In this document: positions 6,889 to 7,034 of the stretch, one piece after another | Position numbering within the stretch: position 1 is the stretch's first letter | Layout of the letters: every line of letters starts with the position of its first letter | Assembly: GCA_002350855.1 (NCBI GenBank) | Contig: DEFM01000010.1 | Location: 23,257 to 30,290 of the forward strand | Direction: 5' to 3' | Source of the DNA: Prevotellaceae bacterium UBA2852 | GTDB taxonomy: Bacteria; Bacteroidota; Bacteroidia; Bacteroidales; Bacteroidaceae | Length of the DNA: 7,034 nucleotides | Translations under genes and position numbers: made by a program | The notes under the pieces: generated by a model | Database searches by the model: none | What the model saw: only the letters and a program-made list of their open reading frames with translations | What the model was told of the DNA's origin: nothing

Positions 6889-6919
6889 CAAAGTTACCAA
6901 GAAAACTTTATTTGTCAAA
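6889..6919 (-). promoter_or_regulatory. Bacteroidetes-type promoter for tetR and the efflux operon
   Basis: On the minus strand TTTG (6919-6916) is followed after 19 bases by TAACTTTG (6896-6889). This fits the -33 TTTG and -7 TAnnTTTG consensus of the Bacteroidetes primary sigma factor with its usual spacing. The start of transcription would be near 6883, giving a leader of about 22 bases before the tetR ATG. No comparable pair was found in the other gaps of the cluster. Confidence 0.8.
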
Positions 6920-6926
6920 AAAGTTT
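6903..6926. promoter_or_regulatory. Candidate TetR operator: inverted repeat overlapping the promoter
   Basis: AAACTTT (6903-6909) and AAAGTTT (6920-6926) are a perfect 7-bp inverted repeat around a 10-bp centre. The right half overlaps the -33 element. A further AAAGTT at 6890-6895, overlapping the -7 element, pairs with AACTTT at 6904-6909 as a second inverted repeat with 8 bases between. Binding by the TetR protein here would block RNA polymerase, consistent with autorepression. The symmetry is seen; the binding is inferred, and AT-rich sequence can produce such symmetry by chance. Confidence 0.5.
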
Positions 6927-7018
6927 CCACACAATTTCTCCCCATCTGTACAAATATTAAGGTAAATTAACTGAAATCCTTCGCTCTTCTCCAAATTGTT
7001 GTAAGCTTCTGTAATTTA

Positions 7019-7030
7019 AGGTAGGTTCTA
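7019..7030 (-). repeat. Right copy of a 12-bp inverted repeat bracketing the cluster
   Basis: On the plus strand this reads AGGTAGGTTCTA, the exact reverse complement of 9-20. It lies about 100 bases upstream of the promoter, in a stretch (6927-7018) where I see no other feature. The pair could be a dispersed intergenic repeat, a regulatory site, or the end sequence of a larger unit; the window is too short to decide. Confidence 0.5.
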
Positions 7031-7034
7031 TAAA

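Overview
The window holds one complete, co-directional five-gene cluster on the minus strand. It reads from high to low coordinates as TetR-family regulator, TolC-like outer-membrane channel, lipoprotein membrane-fusion (adaptor) protein, RND inner-membrane pump, and a small PII/CutA-like protein. The organism is most likely a member of the Bacteroidales, plausibly Prevotella-like. The reasons are the protein character, the single recognisable promoter with the Bacteroidetes -33 TTTG / -7 TAnnTTTG pattern, AT-rich leaders without convincing Shine-Dalgarno sites, and GACCCC/GGGGTC intergenic repeats of a kind I associate with this phylum. The species cannot be fixed from the sequence alone.

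Layout. 7034-6862: upstream region with a promoter and two overlapping inverted repeats suitable as a TetR operator. 6861-6256: tetR. 6255-6110: gap with two perfect tandem copies of a 32-bp GC-rich hairpin unit. 6109-4754: outer-membrane factor. 4753-4713: gap with a degenerate remnant of the same repeat family. 4712-3687: membrane-fusion lipoprotein. 3686-3547: a roughly 137-bp element with imperfect terminal inverted repeats, three internal hairpins and a potential G-quadruplex motif at each end. 3546-367: RND pump. 365-72: PII-like protein, one base after the pump stop codon. 71-1: short tail with no clear terminator. A 12-bp sequence occurs in inverted orientation close to both window ends (9-20 and 7019-7030), bracketing the cluster.

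How it fits together. The pump, adaptor and channel form a standard tripartite proton-driven efflux complex spanning both membranes. The TetR-like protein probably represses its own promoter and with it the whole transcript, because no second Bacteroidetes-type promoter is visible in the gaps. The PII-like protein is the unusual partner. Its predicted beta-alpha-beta-beta-alpha-beta core and a Cys/His-containing loop at the T-loop position suggest a small cytosolic sensor or modulator made together with the pump, though this is inference. The substrate of the pump cannot be read from the sequence.

The core efflux system is ordinary. The parts that deserve attention are the coupled PII-like gene, the structured G-rich element just before the pump start codon, and the recurrence of this repeat family at the stop codons of the upstream genes.
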